DNA from: Phellopilus nigrolimitatus
Taxonomy: Eukaryota > Basidiomycota > Agaricomycetes > Hymenochaetales > Hymenochaetaceae
Direction: 5' to 3'
DNA length: 64,000 nt
NCBI GenBank assembly: GCA_021029095.1
Contig: JAJOHG010000061.1
Span: 62,001-126,000 of the forward strand
Below the pieces are notes generated by a model that ran no database searches, was not told the origin of the DNA, and was given only the letters and a program-made list of their open reading frames with translations. Positions 34,101 to 42,954 of this stretch are shown here, in pieces. Each line of letters starts with the position of its first letter. Position 1 is the stretch's first letter. Position numbers and translations under genes: made by a program.

Positions 34101-37100
34101 CTTCGCACCCTTCAACGGAACATAGCGAATGAAGATGGTGACTCTGACGAAACTCAAAAAACCATCAAGGAACTGGAGTCCGCGTACACACGCCTTATCA
34201 GGGAAGTGACCGCGAAAGAGCGCGCTCTCGGCACAGGAGACAAGGCAAAGCTCGCATCATTCCGAAGTAGTACCTTTATCAATATCCGTATGAATGCTCG
34301 TGCGGTCAAATCTCGATTGCGATCCAAGCTTCAAAACCGCAAATTTGAGCTTCAAAGCAACGAGCGGCCTTATCGTACTCAAAAGTCGACCTCCAGCGGT
34401 TAGTTCTCTTTTTTTGCGTCATGTGCGTTATGCTAATTCATCTGCTAGATCATAAGAAAGCAGATCTTATAGAGACACAGGTGAAACGCCGCGACCCAGG
34501 CATTGTCCAGTTGTCGAAGAAATACAACGGGCTTTGCGATACTATGCGTAGACTGGCCAGAGAAGGAAAGGCGCCACCGGGTGTGAGGTGTCCGGAACCT
34601 CTCGTCATCAAAGGTCTCTTTGATTTGGATGTCGATGATGTTATTTGGCAGGATGTCGGGCTTTATGATGAGGATGACAGCGATGTCCCGCGGTGGCTGG
34701 GCGACGAGAACGTCAGGAGAGGTATAAAGAGTTTTCTAGAGATTACGCGCTGTCGTGAGGAGCTGCATCGATTGCAGAGAGAGAGATTTGCGATGCAAGA
34801 TTGGTTTGCGGACACTTGGTCGCAGACTGCGCTAGCATTCCGTTCTTGTCGTAGGTCTACTATCAAAATGTCTGCGCTTGTAGAGTTGTACTAAGCCACT
34901 TTCATTATTTAAGTGCCGACATCTGGTTTGCGGTACGCCCTTGACAAGCGAAGGCAAGAGCTTCTTGCCCTCCATGATGAATGGCGCCGTAGGACTCAGT
35001 CCATCCCGTCTACAAATGCGCTACTCCCCGAATCATGGGGACCGACCACCCAAGAGCTAGCATGCTTTCATAATTCTGAGTCTGCAGCTCGTTTCTTTCC
35101 TCCTCAAACATTATTGACAGATTCCGAATCCGATGATGAATCTAGTGAAGACAATGGCGAGTTTTTGGAACTTGCAGAGGCTATTGAATCTGATAATGCG
35201 TGCACAATCCCCTTTGATGTACTCGGTCATCAAAACTATGCTGATGAAGCATCTCTTCCACTTGCCAATGCTGATACAGATGATCCATTCCGTGGTTCAT
35301 CTTCTCCGACAAAGAGAGTTCGCATTGGTGATGTAGTCTATTCTTTAGGTAGTGATGTGTAACTACTATGGTTTTCATATATAAAGACAGTCATTGAAAA
35401 AGAATGTTTTGAAGTCAAGACTGTTTCCTGATGTCACCCGGGTGGCAGAAGGAAACAGAAAAGCACATCAATGATCACCACTTTGCTTCGGCATTGTCTG
35501 GGAATACCCACGTCTGGGAATACCCACGTCTGGGAATACCCACGTCTGGGAATACCCACGTCTGGGAATATCCATCATGGGATGTCCCACGTCTGGGAAT
35601 ACCCACGATGGGAATATCCAAATCTTGGGAATACCCATCATGGGATGTCCCACGTCTGGGAATACCCACGATGGGAATATCCAAATCTTGGGAATACCCA
35701 TCATGGGATGTCCCACGTCTGGGAATACCCACGATGGGAATATCCAAATCTTGGGAATACCCATGTTGGGATGTCCCACGTCTGGGAATACCCACGATGG
35801 GAATATCCAAATCTTGGGAATACCCATGTTGGGATGTCCCACGTCTGGGAATACCCACGATGGGAATATCCAAATCTTGGGAATACCCATTTGGGAATAT
35901 CCTGAGTCATGGAATATGACAAATCTGACATGAGTGTGGCAATAATATAAATTCTCCTTTACAGCAAGTTGAGAAATTGTAGGCAGATTGCATTTTCTCT
36001 CTACAGTAGGTTGCTTAGAAACACAATATAGTTTATTATTCTAAAGCTAACATTACTTCCTGATCTGGATAAAAAACTGGCCTATGCGTGACTTGCGTGA
36101 TGCATGTCAGTCTTGTTGCCAGGCAGATGCAAAACCGACAACCAAAATGTGTCGTACACAAGTCACAAAGCATGGGTTAGCTCACACCTAAGTTAGGAAG
36201 TGATACCAGTCTCGGAGTAAAAAACTATATTGTGTTTCTAAGTAACCTACTGTAGAGAGAAAATGCAATCCGCCTACAATTTCTCAAACCGCTATAAGAT
36301 ACAGAAAGCTTTCTATATGGAAGACTACAAGGTATAACTCATTATGGGCTCCAGTCATGCCACCATATAATGTGCTATAAGTGAATCAAAAGAGCTTTAA
36401 ATGCTGAACAAAATAGCTGTGTACATTGGAAGAATTTCAGATTTGCTCTGCTGTGAGCTTTGCAGTACAATATATATACATCAATGCTGATTGTATAAAT
36501 TTTATAGATTTATGAGTCAATACAGGTCAACATTGAATTGAAATTGGTTCTAAACTGTTTGAGTGACATAGGGTCATTCACTTCATTAGAATTTTAACCC
36601 TTTAAGAAGTACTATGCACATTATAGATGACTCATTCATTGACAATTGGGCATGAAAAGGTAGTATTTCAGGCACAACCCTAGGCCTATTATACTGGGAA
36701 ATACCTGTCTCAAGGACCCCTGACAGCCCGTGACAAGTTGTGGGATTACCCATGTCTGGATATTCCCAAAGACCCTGAAACACGTCTGGGAAATCCCTGC
36801 AAGTGGGAAAATCCAGGCCTCTGGGAAGACCCGCACCCCTTGGGAACACCACTGAAAAAGGGGACCTAATAGGGCAAACCCACTTGGGGGGAGTTATATC
36901 TAATAGGCCCTCTGTAGGGGGGTGCCTGAAGTGCTAATTGATGGCGTTTCTTTTAGGTATTTCTTGGATTAGATTTCAGTGGTTTTCCGGGATAATTTTG
37001 GCGAATATCACGGAGTGTACGTCTTGCCCAGTCCGGGTTATAACTCAGAAATAGCTAATTGAGAATTTTAGTGACCTTGCAGCTTCGTATTTATGCATTA

Positions 37101-38003
37101 TATAACAAAAATCGAAAGATTTTGATCATTCTAATCAGTTTTCTTTCGACAACATTTATCTCAACGCTTATTCTCAGCATTAAAGCTATACTGCATGAGC
37201 ATGGTGATTTCTCTTTTCAACGCTGATAGTCGTGCATCTCATATATCCCCTTCCTCGTGTAGCCTCCTTCGACAATTTCGGGAGCGGACAGGACATGCAC
37301 ATGTGTGTACCCATCGGCTTGCCAGCTTCCTTTAAGGAGTTATGGATTCCGCTGCTTGTTCACGAAACATTGCTATTTGGACTTGCCTTGTACAAAGCGA
37401 TTGAAACTATGTTGACGCACGGGGTAAGAGGCTCGATGAACCGAATCATCATCTTTCTTGTGAGGGATTCAGTTATGTATTTCTTCATGTAGGATTCTTC
37501 CTTCGCTTATTCTCCTTATTACAACTGATCTCTGTTCAATCCAGTGTATTCGTAACCTATCTCGTGAGCCAGCTTATTTGGGCACTCGGAGGTGTGCGTA
37601 CTGCCTCGTTTTCCTTGTGATTTTTGAAACTACTTTCCATTAACCGGATTTTTGTGCAATCAGGCAAACTATATCGAGATTCCCGTCTGCTGGGCATTAA
37701 CGATGGAAAGCATAATGAGTCAGCGCCTGCTCTTGAACATCCGGAAGCAATTTGGAAGCCACGATCCGGCGTTGCTGTCTGACGGGTCGGGCGCGAGTTC
37801 GGGTGTGAGGAAGACGGGGTTACAGGCACATGCACAGGCACAGGTGCATTCCAGAACTACTATCGACAGTACTGATGACTACAACATGCCTACGGGGAGC
37901 ATCATGCTCATGCCGCTCAAGAACGGCGACCCTTATGTAAGAACATCCGTTCGGTGCGATATGATTTGAAAACTGACCGCATTGATTCACTGGGCAGGTC
38001 TGA
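19126..38003 (+). CDS. DUF6533 membrane protein, copy D, split by a 17-kb transposon
   Basis: Exons before the transposon: MASECAGNLLCEEVATLAQA..IIQWTKLSN, ALTLLSYDFIITFNDEISLMW, SFGAGKFLFFV and IINVCQSF (19126 to about 19680). Exons after it, from about 36957: GIFWIRFQWFSGIILANITE, VTLQLRIYALYNKNRKIL, a long exon with GSGQDMHMCVPIGL, LWIPLLVHETLLFGLALYK and IFLVRDSVMYFF, then LVSQLIWALGG, then IESIMSQ-type MSQRLLLNIRK and a C-terminal tail. An intron precedes the final Val codon and TGA at 38001-38003. The post-transposon exons have no stops, so removing the intron with its cargo would give a full-length DUF6533 protein with about seven hydrophobic segments. The insertion lies in the intron before the GIFWIRFQW exon. 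Expression would need splicing of a more than 17-kb intron, extreme for this genome, so it is probably inactive. Role unknown. Confidence 0.65.
19934..19941 (+). repeat. Left target-site duplication of the KDZ element
   Basis: CTAATTGA immediately before the left terminal repeat; the same 8 bases stand at 36934-36941. Confidence 0.93.
19942..20162 (+). repeat. Left terminal inverted repeat (221 bp)
   Basis: Starts CACTTCAGGCACCCCCCTAC and ends CTGTCAGGGGTCCT. No mismatch was seen with the reverse complement of 36713-36933. It contains GGGATTTCCC- and GGGAATATCC-type blocks like the neighbouring minisatellite. Confidence 0.93.
20163..20859. other. Subterminal AT-rich DNA, no gene
   Basis: No coding signal. 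It contains ATATATATTCATACATATG-like runs. It separates the terminal repeat from the left minisatellite. Confidence 0.5.
20860..21268. repeat. Left subterminal minisatellite, 32-bp unit
   Basis: Alternating blocks GGGATCTCCCACCTGT and GGGATCTTCCGTAGTT repeat about a dozen times, with a few ATT variants. Each GGGATCTCCC is a perfect 10-bp palindrome. Reading frames through it (GRSQLRKIP-type repeats) are a by-product. The same kind of palindrome occurs in the terminal repeats and in the right minisatellite. Confidence 0.9.
21366..21440 (-). repeat. Degenerate tRNA-like segment 1
   Basis: The - strand reads TGGTTTAGTGGCAAATCAGG and later GTTCTAAGTTTGGTTTGTTCC. It parallels the better-preserved copy at 21705-21803, about 360 bp away, and both are preceded by a shared CAGCCCACTTT..TAAAAAAA block. 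Confidence 0.4.
21705..21803 (-). repeat. tRNA-like segment 2 with A- and B-box-like blocks
   Basis: The - strand reads ATGGTTCAGTGGCTAATCC (D-arm/A-box-like), then a pairing CTCTTGTACAAGGAG block, then TTAAGTTCGATTCTCG, a near-consensus T-arm/B box. Acceptor halves are not complementary, so it is tRNA-derived, SINE-like, rather than a working tRNA gene. Confidence 0.5.
22088..22363. mobile_element. Nested 276-bp MITE with TA duplications
   Basis: Both ends start CAGG and continue with GCGCCAAAAAGTGTTTGCGC and ACCCCC(C)AAAAAGG, in inverted orientation, flanked by TA at 22086-22087 and 22364-22365. The Tc1/mariner-like ends and lack of coding capacity make it a MITE inserted in the KDZ element. 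Confidence 0.85.
22618..26507 (-). CDS. Large unrecognised transposon-borne protein, acidic with coiled coil
   Basis: Start MSDSNATP at 26507, stop at 22618; many short introns. Features in order: a basic KKGKQ segment; a long Ala/Lys/Glu-rich stretch (about 25700-26170; repeats such as EKAARAEEAKAAR) that should form a coiled coil; a Pro/Ser/Thr-rich part; acidic runs (EDEDEDEGG) next to a basic patch (KKKPTRKSGRVPKPK); a block with YCDFHAALRKIGI and NVWQSWYYVHH; a block with FREQYEWRKSIEQSH; a predicted globular part with FYDWLIEQQLGLVGVPD and FAWGDLDPTIRNITGPLL; and a Pro-rich tail with VKRPRVGEP and YPDGYGFYSIPGPPPHRG. I do not recognise a family. The coiled coil plus the acidic and NLS-like patches suggest a nuclear, possibly chromatin-associated protein. 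It lies downstream of the Spt5-like gene on the same strand, with about 400 bp between them. Not all exon joins were checked, so breaks cannot be excluded. Confidence 0.6.
26904..29358 (-). CDS. Spt5-like NGN/KOW transcription elongation factor encoded by the transposon
   Basis: Six exons (29256-29358, 28997-29202, 28045-28947, 27727-27992, 27416-27675, 26904-27349) join in frame to 727 aa without stops. Order: acidic N-terminus (DEEDSEDEEDE, then FIDDDDGEE), as in Spt5; an Arg/Glu-rich linker; an NGN-like region (LHMWMIRVP to RIYVLAPNSAII, about residues 95-175); a first KOW with FEVGDWVSLRRGTYKGDLA (about 183-215), strikingly like Spt5 KOW1; further KOW-like segments at about 308-340 (LRCGDTVRMISG), 367-400 (LKPGDHVRTRV), 435-465 (YSGLRIYVRQ) and near the C-terminus (GNAENVGKIVRVTGF). 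The C-terminal repeat domain of true Spt5 is absent. Spt5 with Spt4 clamps RNA polymerase II during elongation. Its role in a transposon is unknown: helping its own transcription or altering host elongation are inferences. The sequence is too diverged to be the host's own SPT5. Confidence 0.75.
29359..29631. other. Upstream region of the Spt5-like gene
   Basis: T-rich tracts (TTTTTTTTCC-type) on the + strand, that is A-rich on the gene's strand, consistent with a promoter. No gene seen. Confidence 0.4.
29632..31140. repeat. Strand-asymmetric low-complexity region (GA-rich then CT-rich)
   Basis: 29632-29720 repeats an AATACGAAAGC-like 11-mer. From about 29790 to 30300 the + strand is purine-rich (GGCGGCGAGG, GAGGAAGACG), and after the foldback centre at about 30410 it becomes pyrimidine-rich. 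Two short tandem families then follow: an 18-mer-like CGCGCTCGCCGTCTTCCACTA at about 30660-30830 and an about 60-bp unit with GCTCGCCGTCTCCTC at about 30860-31130. Long ORFs here in all frames encode only low-complexity Ser/Pro/Arg sequence and are not genes. Confidence 0.8.
30239..30582. repeat. 344-bp foldback with about 157-bp arms
   Basis: 30239-30395 is the near-perfect reverse complement of 30427-30582, with a handful of mismatches and a 31-bp loop. Landmarks are TCCTGATTCGGAAGGAT in the left arm and ATCCTTCCGAATCAGGA in the right. It marks the switch from purine- to pyrimidine-rich DNA, between the divergent cargo and transposase genes. Confidence 0.9.
31141..31729. other. Upstream region of the transposase gene
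   Basis: No gene recognised. Probably the promoter and 5' UTR of the transposase. Confidence 0.4.
31730..35362 (+). CDS. KDZ-family transposase (Kyakuja-Dileera-Zisupton)
   Basis: Nine exons join in frame to 1055 aa: 31730-32258, 32324-32550, 32611-32740, 32797-32947, 33012-33699, 33755-33968, 34021-34398, 34449-34850 and 34914-35362. The N-terminal part carries a cysteine cluster (CTC..IVC..CSCR, then LLDRGLFGCAP and LAVDLNLLEF), the CxC1-like domain found with KDZ transposases. NRCPLCFGG precedes the RNase H-fold core. Candidate catalytic residues are Asp354 in CLDACF, Asp499 in LYDVGCQLHRS, and Glu555/Glu558 in DGEGCERFW. Also diagnostic are STRFFSDTGLMALLCRHDRV, AGEKQYYALALL and FHAFGHQWACQLVYHPRK. 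The C-terminal part has KRRDPGI, LDVDDVIWQDVGL and an acidic tail. All introns are 49-65 nt. Nothing suggests inactivation. It would cut and paste DNA flanked by CACTTCAGG ends. Confidence 0.94.
35498..35905. repeat. Right subterminal minisatellite, about 63-bp unit
   Basis: The unit contains GGGAATACCCACGATGGG, AATATCCAAATCTTGGG and ATGGGATGTCCCACGTCT, repeated about five times after a run of GGGAATACCCACGTCT. The GGGATGTCCC and GGGAATATCC blocks mirror the GGGATCTCCC blocks of the left minisatellite. It starts about 135 bp after the transposase stop. Confidence 0.9.
35969..36287. mobile_element. Nested 319-bp foldback MITE
   Basis: The left end TTGAGAAATTGTAGGC and right end GCCTACAATTTCTCAA are inverted copies. 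Arms of about 70 bp include CTACAGTAGGTT and AAACACAATATAGTTT. No target duplication is clear and there is no coding capacity. Confidence 0.75.
36713..36933 (-). repeat. Right terminal inverted repeat (221 bp)
   Basis: Inverted copy of 19942-20162, ending GGGGGGTGCCTGAAGTG. Confidence 0.93.
36934..36941 (+). repeat. Right target-site duplication of the KDZ element
   Basis: CTAATTGA directly after the right terminal repeat, identical to 19934-19941. Confidence 0.93.
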
Positions 38004-38522
38004 GGAGTCGGAAATGAGGCCAATATTTTTACTCGCATTGGCATCTGTCATGTGCCTATACTTGCAGTTTTTCTATCGCCGTAGAGACGGAAGTAAAATC
38101 CTGCTTAGTGTTTTCGTCGTCCTGATAGATTTAAATACTTATGTAGAGGGACTTACTTCGATCCTTTTCATCATAAAAATGTATTGCGTCCAAGTGATCT
38201 TGGGAAGGTCAAACCGCAGATATGGCCAGCCATGAAGCTATTGTTGATTATGTCGGATCCAGGTGCAATTCGACGTTCGAAGAGCGCTCAATGGAGTCGT
38301 TAGTTTTAATCACACGAAAGTTTGCGAAGGCGCTGTGAATAAGGGCTAGCCAGACTAGTTGGCGCGTTTTGAAGATCCATTGGATTTGGCACCGGCTCCT
38401 TAAGCGTCAAGCAGCTGAGAATATGTCGAGCCTGCCGTAGTGAAGTCGATAAGGTGCGAACAAACTCGAGAATGGAGAGAGGTACTGACTTTTCGCTACT
38501 GACTGAGCCATTACACCGAATT
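38004..38522. other. 3' flank of the DUF6533 gene
   Basis: About the first 100 bp are weakly similar to the 3' flanks of copies A and E. No gene recognised. Confidence 0.4.
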
Positions 38523-39120
38523 TTATCGATTATGAAGTGCGCTGCGGTTTGGCGGGTGCAGGTAAGCAGAGAGGACGTCGAGGATGACGCTGTCTGGGCA
38601 GCAAGTGCGATTGTGTGGGTATGCGATGTGTGGCGGGAGGTTGGTACGCGGGGGCACAGCGGAAGATAGCCCGTTTAAAAGACCTGTGCAACTTCGTGAA
38701 AGGAGGAAAGGCATGATGAAGCCACCGCTCAAGATAGCAGCATTTGACTGGGGATTAGGGGCCTTCGAAGCACCGATGCAAACCCCGCGCTCGAACTCCG
38801 ACGCGGTGATGATCTGCACTGCAGACTCATAGCTTGTTCTCTCGACCACGCGTTCCATCACGTCGAATGTGCAAGAAGACGGGTGAGCAGACCAAGGAGG
38901 GGCGGGTACAATAAACTGACGAATGTCGTGAATTCGTTTTGCCGAAATTGCTTGCATAATCAAACTGCCGCCAGCGCAAATAGGTCGCCCAAGGAACGAG
39001 CCTACGCAGGTCGACGCCAGAGACGACACGCACGGGTCGTGCGAGACTCCATCGCAGAATGAAAAAATGCGGGTGCAGCGCAACGAGAAGTAGGTGGAAT
39101 CGCGGAGAGATCTGGACGCT
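38523..39120 (-). pseudogene. 3' fragment related to the membrane protein gene at 6244-8155
   Basis: The - strand reads VMERVVERTSYESAVQIITA and, near the end, DSVILDVLSAYLH. The end aligns with SPESVLVNVLCAHLHLRI at 6380-6466 at both DNA and protein level, and the GGCATGATGAAGCCACCGCTC block corresponds to CACATGATGAAACCGTCGCTC at 6520. No 5' exons were found here: the sequence is fused to karyopherin-derived DNA at about 39120. A truncated duplicate. Confidence 0.45.
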
Positions 39121-40930
39121 GTGCTCAACAACATGCCGCCAGCTAAGGCGGCATTGTTGTCGACCTCCGTGTCTTCATCCGAGAGCTGACGATAGAAGAG
39201 GTTGATGACCTCCTTCACGCCCGAGATGATGACCGCACCCAAGCAGACTCTCCGACACGCTTGCTGATGTCCTTGGAGTAGCGTGCCAGCGGTCCGAAGA
39301 GCTCGAGATGCCGACTGTTCGCCGAACGGCAGGAAAGTGGTGGCCTGTGCTCGCGAACGTGTCGGCCGCAATCTCCTTTCGACTGCGATGGCAGAGTTGA
39401 CCTCGAGTATGTCCTTCGCGTCGAGCGACTACGCATGGTCGATGTCAACGTTGCCAGGCAGATTGTAGCTCTCGACAGTGATGGGAGTCGATGCGGACGC
39501 GCCCGCCGAGAAGAGCTGAGCAGCCTCACTGAAGCTGGCTGCATAATGTTCGTCAGCATCTTGCAAAGATGTAGTACGAAAAAGTGCGACTCACAGAGGT
39601 GGGACTCGCCGTGCTCATCCTGTCCGAGGCTATCGATGAGAGCCGAGACGACCTTCGCGAGATACGGCGCGAACCTCCTCGCCGGAGACACGGCTCATCA
39701 CACCAAAGAATAGGAAGCTGATTTTGCGAAGACGAGCGTTCGCAGACTCCGCGCCAGAGAACGTCTGCATCATCATGCCCGGGAAGTGAGATCGTAAAGT
39801 GTCCGCGCCGGCAGCCTCCGGGAACGAGCGTACTGCACCCATCGTAAGTCCATGCAATATTCGGATTGCAAACCCTCGCTAATGAGTTTGAGGACAAGGC
39901 TGATATGCTGAATGATGTTCCGGAGATCATACGGGAAGGACGCCGCGCGAATGCTGTTGATCGCACTGGTGACGGCCTCGGGATTGACGGGTGCAGTGCC
40001 AAGAAGTCCAGAGAAGCCTGGGTAAGAAGCTGTAGGTAGATCTTCAATGGTCCCGAGATCGTCGAGAAGTCCATGTAGCGCAGTAAATGCCGTGCGCTGG
40101 GTCGCGCAGTCCGCGACGTGCTGTATAAGTGCGGGAACGAGCGCCACATGACACGCATTGGCCGCCTCTTCGAGCCAAACGCAGATGCAGCCCATTGCTG
40201 TATAAGCCGCCCGCCACACACCCGAGTCGTCGAGTTCAGCGTCGATGACGACGTGCCCGACAGCCGCCTCGATGCAGGGCTGTATATCCCGAGAAACGCT
40301 TTCGACAGCAACGTGGAGAGCGAGATGAGCACAGCGGTGCACGTTCTATTACGTTGAGCGTGCGAACGGTGGTGAAGAGCACATATGCGCTCCGCGGGTC
40401 CTGGAGAGGTTCTTGAAGGCGGCGAGCTGGAAGCCCTCGACGATGGCCCCGAGCACGGTGAAGAGGAAAACGAGGAGCTCGCAGTCGGTGACCTGCTGCG
40501 ACGTACATCAGCTGCTGGTGAGTTAGAGGTCGGGCCGCTGCTTGAGGTTCGTCTCGATGAAGGCGATCGCGGCGATGACACGCGGCGCAGAGGGGCTGAA
40601 GATCTTGAAGGGCTGGCGAGCGTGATATCGGGAAGGGTCTGCTTGAGTTGATCGCGCCCGGACTGAGGCACGTTGAACCAGAGTTTGCCAGACTTGTGCG
40701 CGACGCGCTTGCATAGCTCAATGGCGGTGGGCGTCCTCATCGTGCGGGCTGGCGAGGACATACAGTAGGTGGATGCGGGTGCCTGCCAAATTCTTGAAGT
40801 AGTCTTTGTTGAGCTGGGTAATGGCCAGCGACGTAGCCGGCGGACAGGAGGTTCTGCAGCGCGTGCGGCCGCTGCACTGACGACGACTAGAGAAAGAGCG
40901 CACGCTCAATGTCGTCGCTCGTGTTCAAAT
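39120..40930 (-). pseudogene. Decayed importin-4/KAP123-like beta-karyopherin
   Basis: On the - strand, in order but across several frames: SDDIERAL, ITQLNKDYFKNLAG, LLYVLASPHDEDA, ELCKRVAHKSGKLWFNVPQ, QLKQTLPDITLA, RVIAAIAFIETNLKQRP, then GCICVWLEEAANACHVALVP, LIQHVADCATQRTAFTALHG, ARLRKISFLFFGVMSRVSGEE and finally SDEDTEVDNNAA. These are collinear with HEAT repeats of Kap123/importin-4, which imports ribosomal proteins and histones. The true protein is about 1,100 aa; here large parts are missing and frames shift repeatedly, so it is a pseudogene. It is a diverged duplicate, since the cell needs at least one working karyopherin of this kind. Confidence 0.7.
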
Positions 40931-41199
40931 GATTTCGCCACGTACCTATTTTCTACCCTCCGGTTCGTCCCACGACGCTCTCGCCAGAGCAAGACGGCGT
41001 CCATCGAGTAGCACGACGCGAAGCGGCCGAATCGTCATTGCTCCTTCAAACGCGTGTACTCCTTCTGGTTACAGTCTGTAGTTTATATCAGCAAAATAAC
41101 GATTCGAAATAAAATAGTTGCTTACCATCGGAGATGTCCGCCAACCGCGGTCTACCGGTGAGCCCACACTGTCCAAATACCCGCATCCAACCGTGGTTA

Positions 41200-41650
41200 T
41201 GGTAGAGATCACATCGTGAGTGAGCTCCCTTGGGTTGTCGTACAAAACTTCGTCCTGCGGATACTTGAGAGCAAAGACGTTCGCGCGAACTGCAATCGTG
41301 CCGCGGCACTTCCCGAATGCCGGGCGCACGACGCGATCGGCGTCAAAGGCCGACAGCTGGAAACAAGCGCGTCCTGCTCCCTCTCCGAAAGCCGTACGTC
41401 GATTTCGATTTGCGCAGGCGTGTTGGAAGTAAACTGCTGTACATCTCCAGAGCCAAAGCCGAGCTCTCCACCGCTGTCGCGAGGGTCCGACAGATCTCGA
41501 GGGCGACTCGCCATGCTCCCCACGAGCCATAGGAGGGCTCCAATGACTGGGAGGCATGCCTCGACTATGCTGGCCATGATCACGGCCGTGTCCTCCGGAG
41601 TGGAGCAGCAAGAGACGTATGAGTGGCCTTGAGTACTGACGTCGACGTCC
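41200..41650 (-). pseudogene. Possible Argonaute N-terminal fragment
   Basis: The - strand contains FTSNTPAQIEIDVRLSEREQ, then in a shifted frame DADRVVRPAFGK, TIAVRANVFALKYPQDEVLYD. The order resembles the N-terminal domain of basidiomycete Argonautes (RPGFGTxGRxxxVxxNxF block), but PAZ and PIWI are absent. The frame shift and truncation make it a relic. Part of it is repeated at 18262-18390. It could instead belong to another family; moderate to low confidence. Confidence 0.4.
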
Positions 41651-41699
41651 ATTGCTCCTGCTGTTGTCAGAAACTCGACACCGATCAATGGTCATTATT

Positions 41700-42726
41700 T
41701 CAGGTATTTCTTGGATTAGATTCCAATGGTTAGCAGGGACGATTATAGGGAACCTCACGGAGTGTACGCCTTACGCAATCCCGATTATAACTCAGAATAA
41801 AGCTGATTGGGCATCTCAGTGACCTTGCAGCTTCGCATTTATGCATTGTATAACAAAAATCGGAAGATTTTGTTCCTCCTGATCACCTCCTTTTCGACAA
41901 CTTTTATCGCTGCTTACTCTCATCATTCAAGTTATGTTGCACGAGAATGGTAATCTATCTTCCTCATGCTGATAATTATGCACCTTATACGCCCTCTTTC
42001 TCGTGTAGCCTCTCTCGACAATTTCGGGACCGGACCGGACATAAGCATATGTGTGTGCCTGTCGCTTTGTGTCCAGTTACTTCCGGGAATCATGGATCCC
42101 ACTGCTTCTGCGCGAGGAACTTCTGTTCGGACTCGCTTCTTACAAAGAGATTGAAACTATGGTGGCGCATGGGGAAAAAGGTTCGATGAACCGCATTACC
42201 ATTTTCCTCGTGAGGGATTCGGTGATGTATTTCTTTATGTGAGATTACTTCCTGGGTTTTTTCGTCACTTTTATCTGAATTGATCGCTGTTAGATACAGT
42301 GCATCTCTAACCTTCCTCGCGAGCCAGCTCGTATGGGCACTGGGAGGCGTACGTACTGTATCGTTTTCCTTTCCTTTTATTTTTACTTTCTATTAACCGG
42401 ATCTCCGTTCAGGCAAACTATATCGAAATTCATGTCTGCTTGGCAACCTCGATGGCAAGCATAATGAGTCAGCGCCTGCTTTTGAGCATTTGAAAGCAAT
42501 TCCGGAGTCACGATCCGGCGTTGCTATCTGGCGGGTCTGGTTCGAGTTCGAGTGTGGTGAAGACAGGTTTGCAGGTACAGGCGCCGTCCAGAACTACTAT
42601 CGATGGTGCTGACGACTACGACGTACCAATGAGGAGCATTATGCTCATGCCCCTCAAGAACGTCGGCCCTTACGTAAGAACGTACGATCGATGCTCAGAC
42701 CGCATTGATTCACCGCGCAGGTTTGA
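41700..42726 (+). pseudogene. DUF6533 copy E, 5'-truncated and frameshifted
   Basis: Starts at the exon equivalent to GIFWIRFQW (after TTTCAG at about 41702); the exons with the MASEC and LSYDF blocks are absent. LQLRIYALYNKNRKIL is intact, but the exon end has lost two bases (TTTATCGC then TGCTTACT) relative to copy A, and a TGA interrupts the LLLSI..KQF region (about 42492). The last exon keeps the intron before the final Val and TGA at 42724-42726. A dead copy. Confidence 0.75.
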
Positions 42727-42954
42727 AGACGTGGCGATGAGCCGATATTTTAACTCGCATTATCATCTGCATTGAACACTGTTCTGCATTCCTGACTTGT
42801 TTTGTTTTGTTGCTATGGATATAGGCGTATGTGCGCGACTGTATGCTGTACTTACCCAAATTATTGGCAAGGTTGTCTACGGATCGACGAATATGCATGG
42901 TGCGCCCGAGAAATGTTTTTCGGAAAGAAACAATCTCCAATAACTCCTGGAACA

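Larger units (their letters stand above)
19942..36933. mobile_element. Complete 16,992-bp KDZ DNA transposon with cargo genes
   Basis: The element is bounded by 221-bp inverted repeats (19942-20162 and 36713-36933) that appear identical, and by matching 8-bp duplications. It encodes a full-length KDZ transposase (31730-35362, +), a Spt5-like protein (26904-29358, -) and an unknown large protein (22618-26507, -). The two - strand genes are divergent from the transposase, separated by a low-complexity foldback region. Subterminal minisatellites lie at 20860-21268 and 35498-35905. Secondary insertions at 22088-22363 and 35969-36287 show it has been a target itself. Identical long repeats and a perfect duplication imply recent movement, and the transposase frame is open. 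KDZ transposases are known from fungi and animals; the size and the Spt5-like passenger are what stand out. Confidence 0.92.

Noticed and set aside
35431..35933. ORFs over the right minisatellite
   Set aside because: Same reason: open in both strands because of the repeat unit, with no start context or domain.
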